In this document: positions 34,581 through 35,010 of the stretch, one piece after another
Position numbering within the stretch: position 1 is the first letter of the stretch
How the letters are laid out: each line of letters starts with the position of its first letter
From: Desulfofustis sp.
GTDB lineage: Bacteria; Desulfobacterota; Desulfobulbia; Desulfobulbales; Desulfocapsaceae
Direction of reading: 5' to 3'
Assembly (NCBI GenBank): GCA_030145365.1
Contig: JAQYVS010000101.1
Coordinates: 1 to 35,010, forward strand
Length of the DNA stretch: 35,010 nucleotides
Program-made: the position numbers and the translations under genes
Notes under the pieces: model-generated
Told to the model about the DNA's origin: nothing
Databases searched by the model: none
The model's input: the letters and a program-made list of their open reading frames with translations, nothing else

Positions 34581-35010
34581 GTACAACTCCCTTGGTCTTT
34601 TGTTAACCAGTCTTTAAATACGCGTTGCACTCTGTCTCATGAGGCTGGTTTATACCTGAGACGACAACAAGAAATAGCGTGATTAAAACAGATCTACAGG
34701 CAACTTGATTAAGGGCTAGTTTTTTGTCGCATTAGAGTATATGTGAAGAATTTTATTTGTAAAGATAAATTGAGGACCGCTTACTCCGAGTGAAATATAA
34801 AAATTATTAATAAATTAAGGAATAATTCGGACGCGGCGCCTAACATCTGAAATTTATTGTAAAAAGAAAATTCTGGATTGTTGGTCAAGCCAGATATGAT
34901 CATTTCATTTTAGCGATGTTATCATCATTAATGATTAAGGATTCAAGCAAAAATAGCAAGAATAAACAGATGCTCTTTTCCAGATTTTCCCACTGTGTGA
35001 GTTGTTACAG
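34581..35010. other. AT-rich intergenic region upstream of the decarboxylase operon
   Basis: About 430 bases without a convincing gene. The first 10-15 bases hold the ABM gene ribosome binding site. The rest is AT-rich with a 12-base perfect palindrome ATCATTAATGAT at 34924-34935. The promoter of the operon must lie here, but I could not identify -35/-10 boxes with confidence. Confidence 0.6.

Noticed and set aside
1-35010. CRISPR arrays, tRNA/rRNA genes, insertion sequences, phage or toxin-antitoxin genes
   Set aside because: Reading both strands, I found no regularly spaced repeats, no tRNA-like cloverleaf in any spacer and no transposase or integrase motif in any plausible frame.

Overview
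The window looks like a chromosomal segment of a Gram-negative, anaerobic member of the Desulfobacterota, probably near the Desulfobulbales. That is an inference from gene content, not from a marker gene. The outer membrane is shown by kdsA, kdsC, lptC and pal. The physiology is suggested by a sulfur-family (YeeE/YedE) permease, a sodium-pumping biotin decarboxylase (oadG-oadA-oadB), NikR, ferredoxin-linked enzymes and several large multidomain signalling proteins. I see no transposase, integrase, phage gene, CRISPR array, tRNA or rRNA gene; nearly all of the DNA is coding.

Layout. 1-1315: YeeE/YedE permease with a strong terminator. 1415-3619: a zinc-dependent deacetylase followed by a response regulator with an HD-GYP (cyclic-di-GMP phosphodiesterase) output. 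3644-7297: housekeeping run gatC, gatA, hisC, cmk. 7294-7337: a compact repeat/hairpin between convergent cmk and pal. 7357-10344: divergent pal and rlmKL. 10360-12092: an orphan soluble hybrid histidine kinase with its own promoter. 12129-14901: a tight four-gene operon (thiolase-fold condensing enzyme, AMMECR1 protein, Cys-cluster protein, hotdog thioesterase). 14825-20086: a 1753-residue kinase-like/ATPase/GAF/histidine-kinase protein, convergent with and overlapping that operon. 20226-21741: MurG-like glycosyltransferase and nikR. 21884-22594: trmO, divergent from nikR. 22603-26319: pyrG-kdsA-kdsC-lptC operon, with overlapping starts and stops, making CTP and KDO and supporting LPS export. 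26490-27542: exported MsrA-MsrB fusion. 27577-30108: second Cys-cluster protein, FabI-like reductase and ferredoxin-nitroreductase fusion. 30130-34580: IscA-like protein, then the decarboxylase operon (monooxygenase-like small protein, oadG, oadA, oadB). 34581-35010: AT-rich, apparently non-coding.

How genes work together. PyrG supplies the CTP used to activate KDO, which is made by KdsA and KdsC; LptC belongs to the LPS transport bridge. OadA carries biotin and the carboxyltransferase, OadB is the Na+-translocating decarboxylase and OadG the small membrane anchor; together they would couple a decarboxylation to Na+ export. GatC and GatA are two of the three subunits of the tRNA amidotransferase; gatB is not in the window.

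Most unusual observations. The big signalling protein has a pseudokinase-like N-terminal domain (catalytic Asp replaced by Asn and glycine loop lost). The RlmK half of RlmKL has lost its SAM-site acid and its DPP motif. OadB carries a signal peptide plus a lipoyl/biotinyl-like domain fused in front of a fully conserved decarboxylase core, paired with a divergent OadA and separated from it by a strong mRNA hairpin. A compact operon joins an OleA-like condensing enzyme, AMMECR1, a Cys-cluster protein and a thioesterase. None of these is proven to be a new system from sequence alone.
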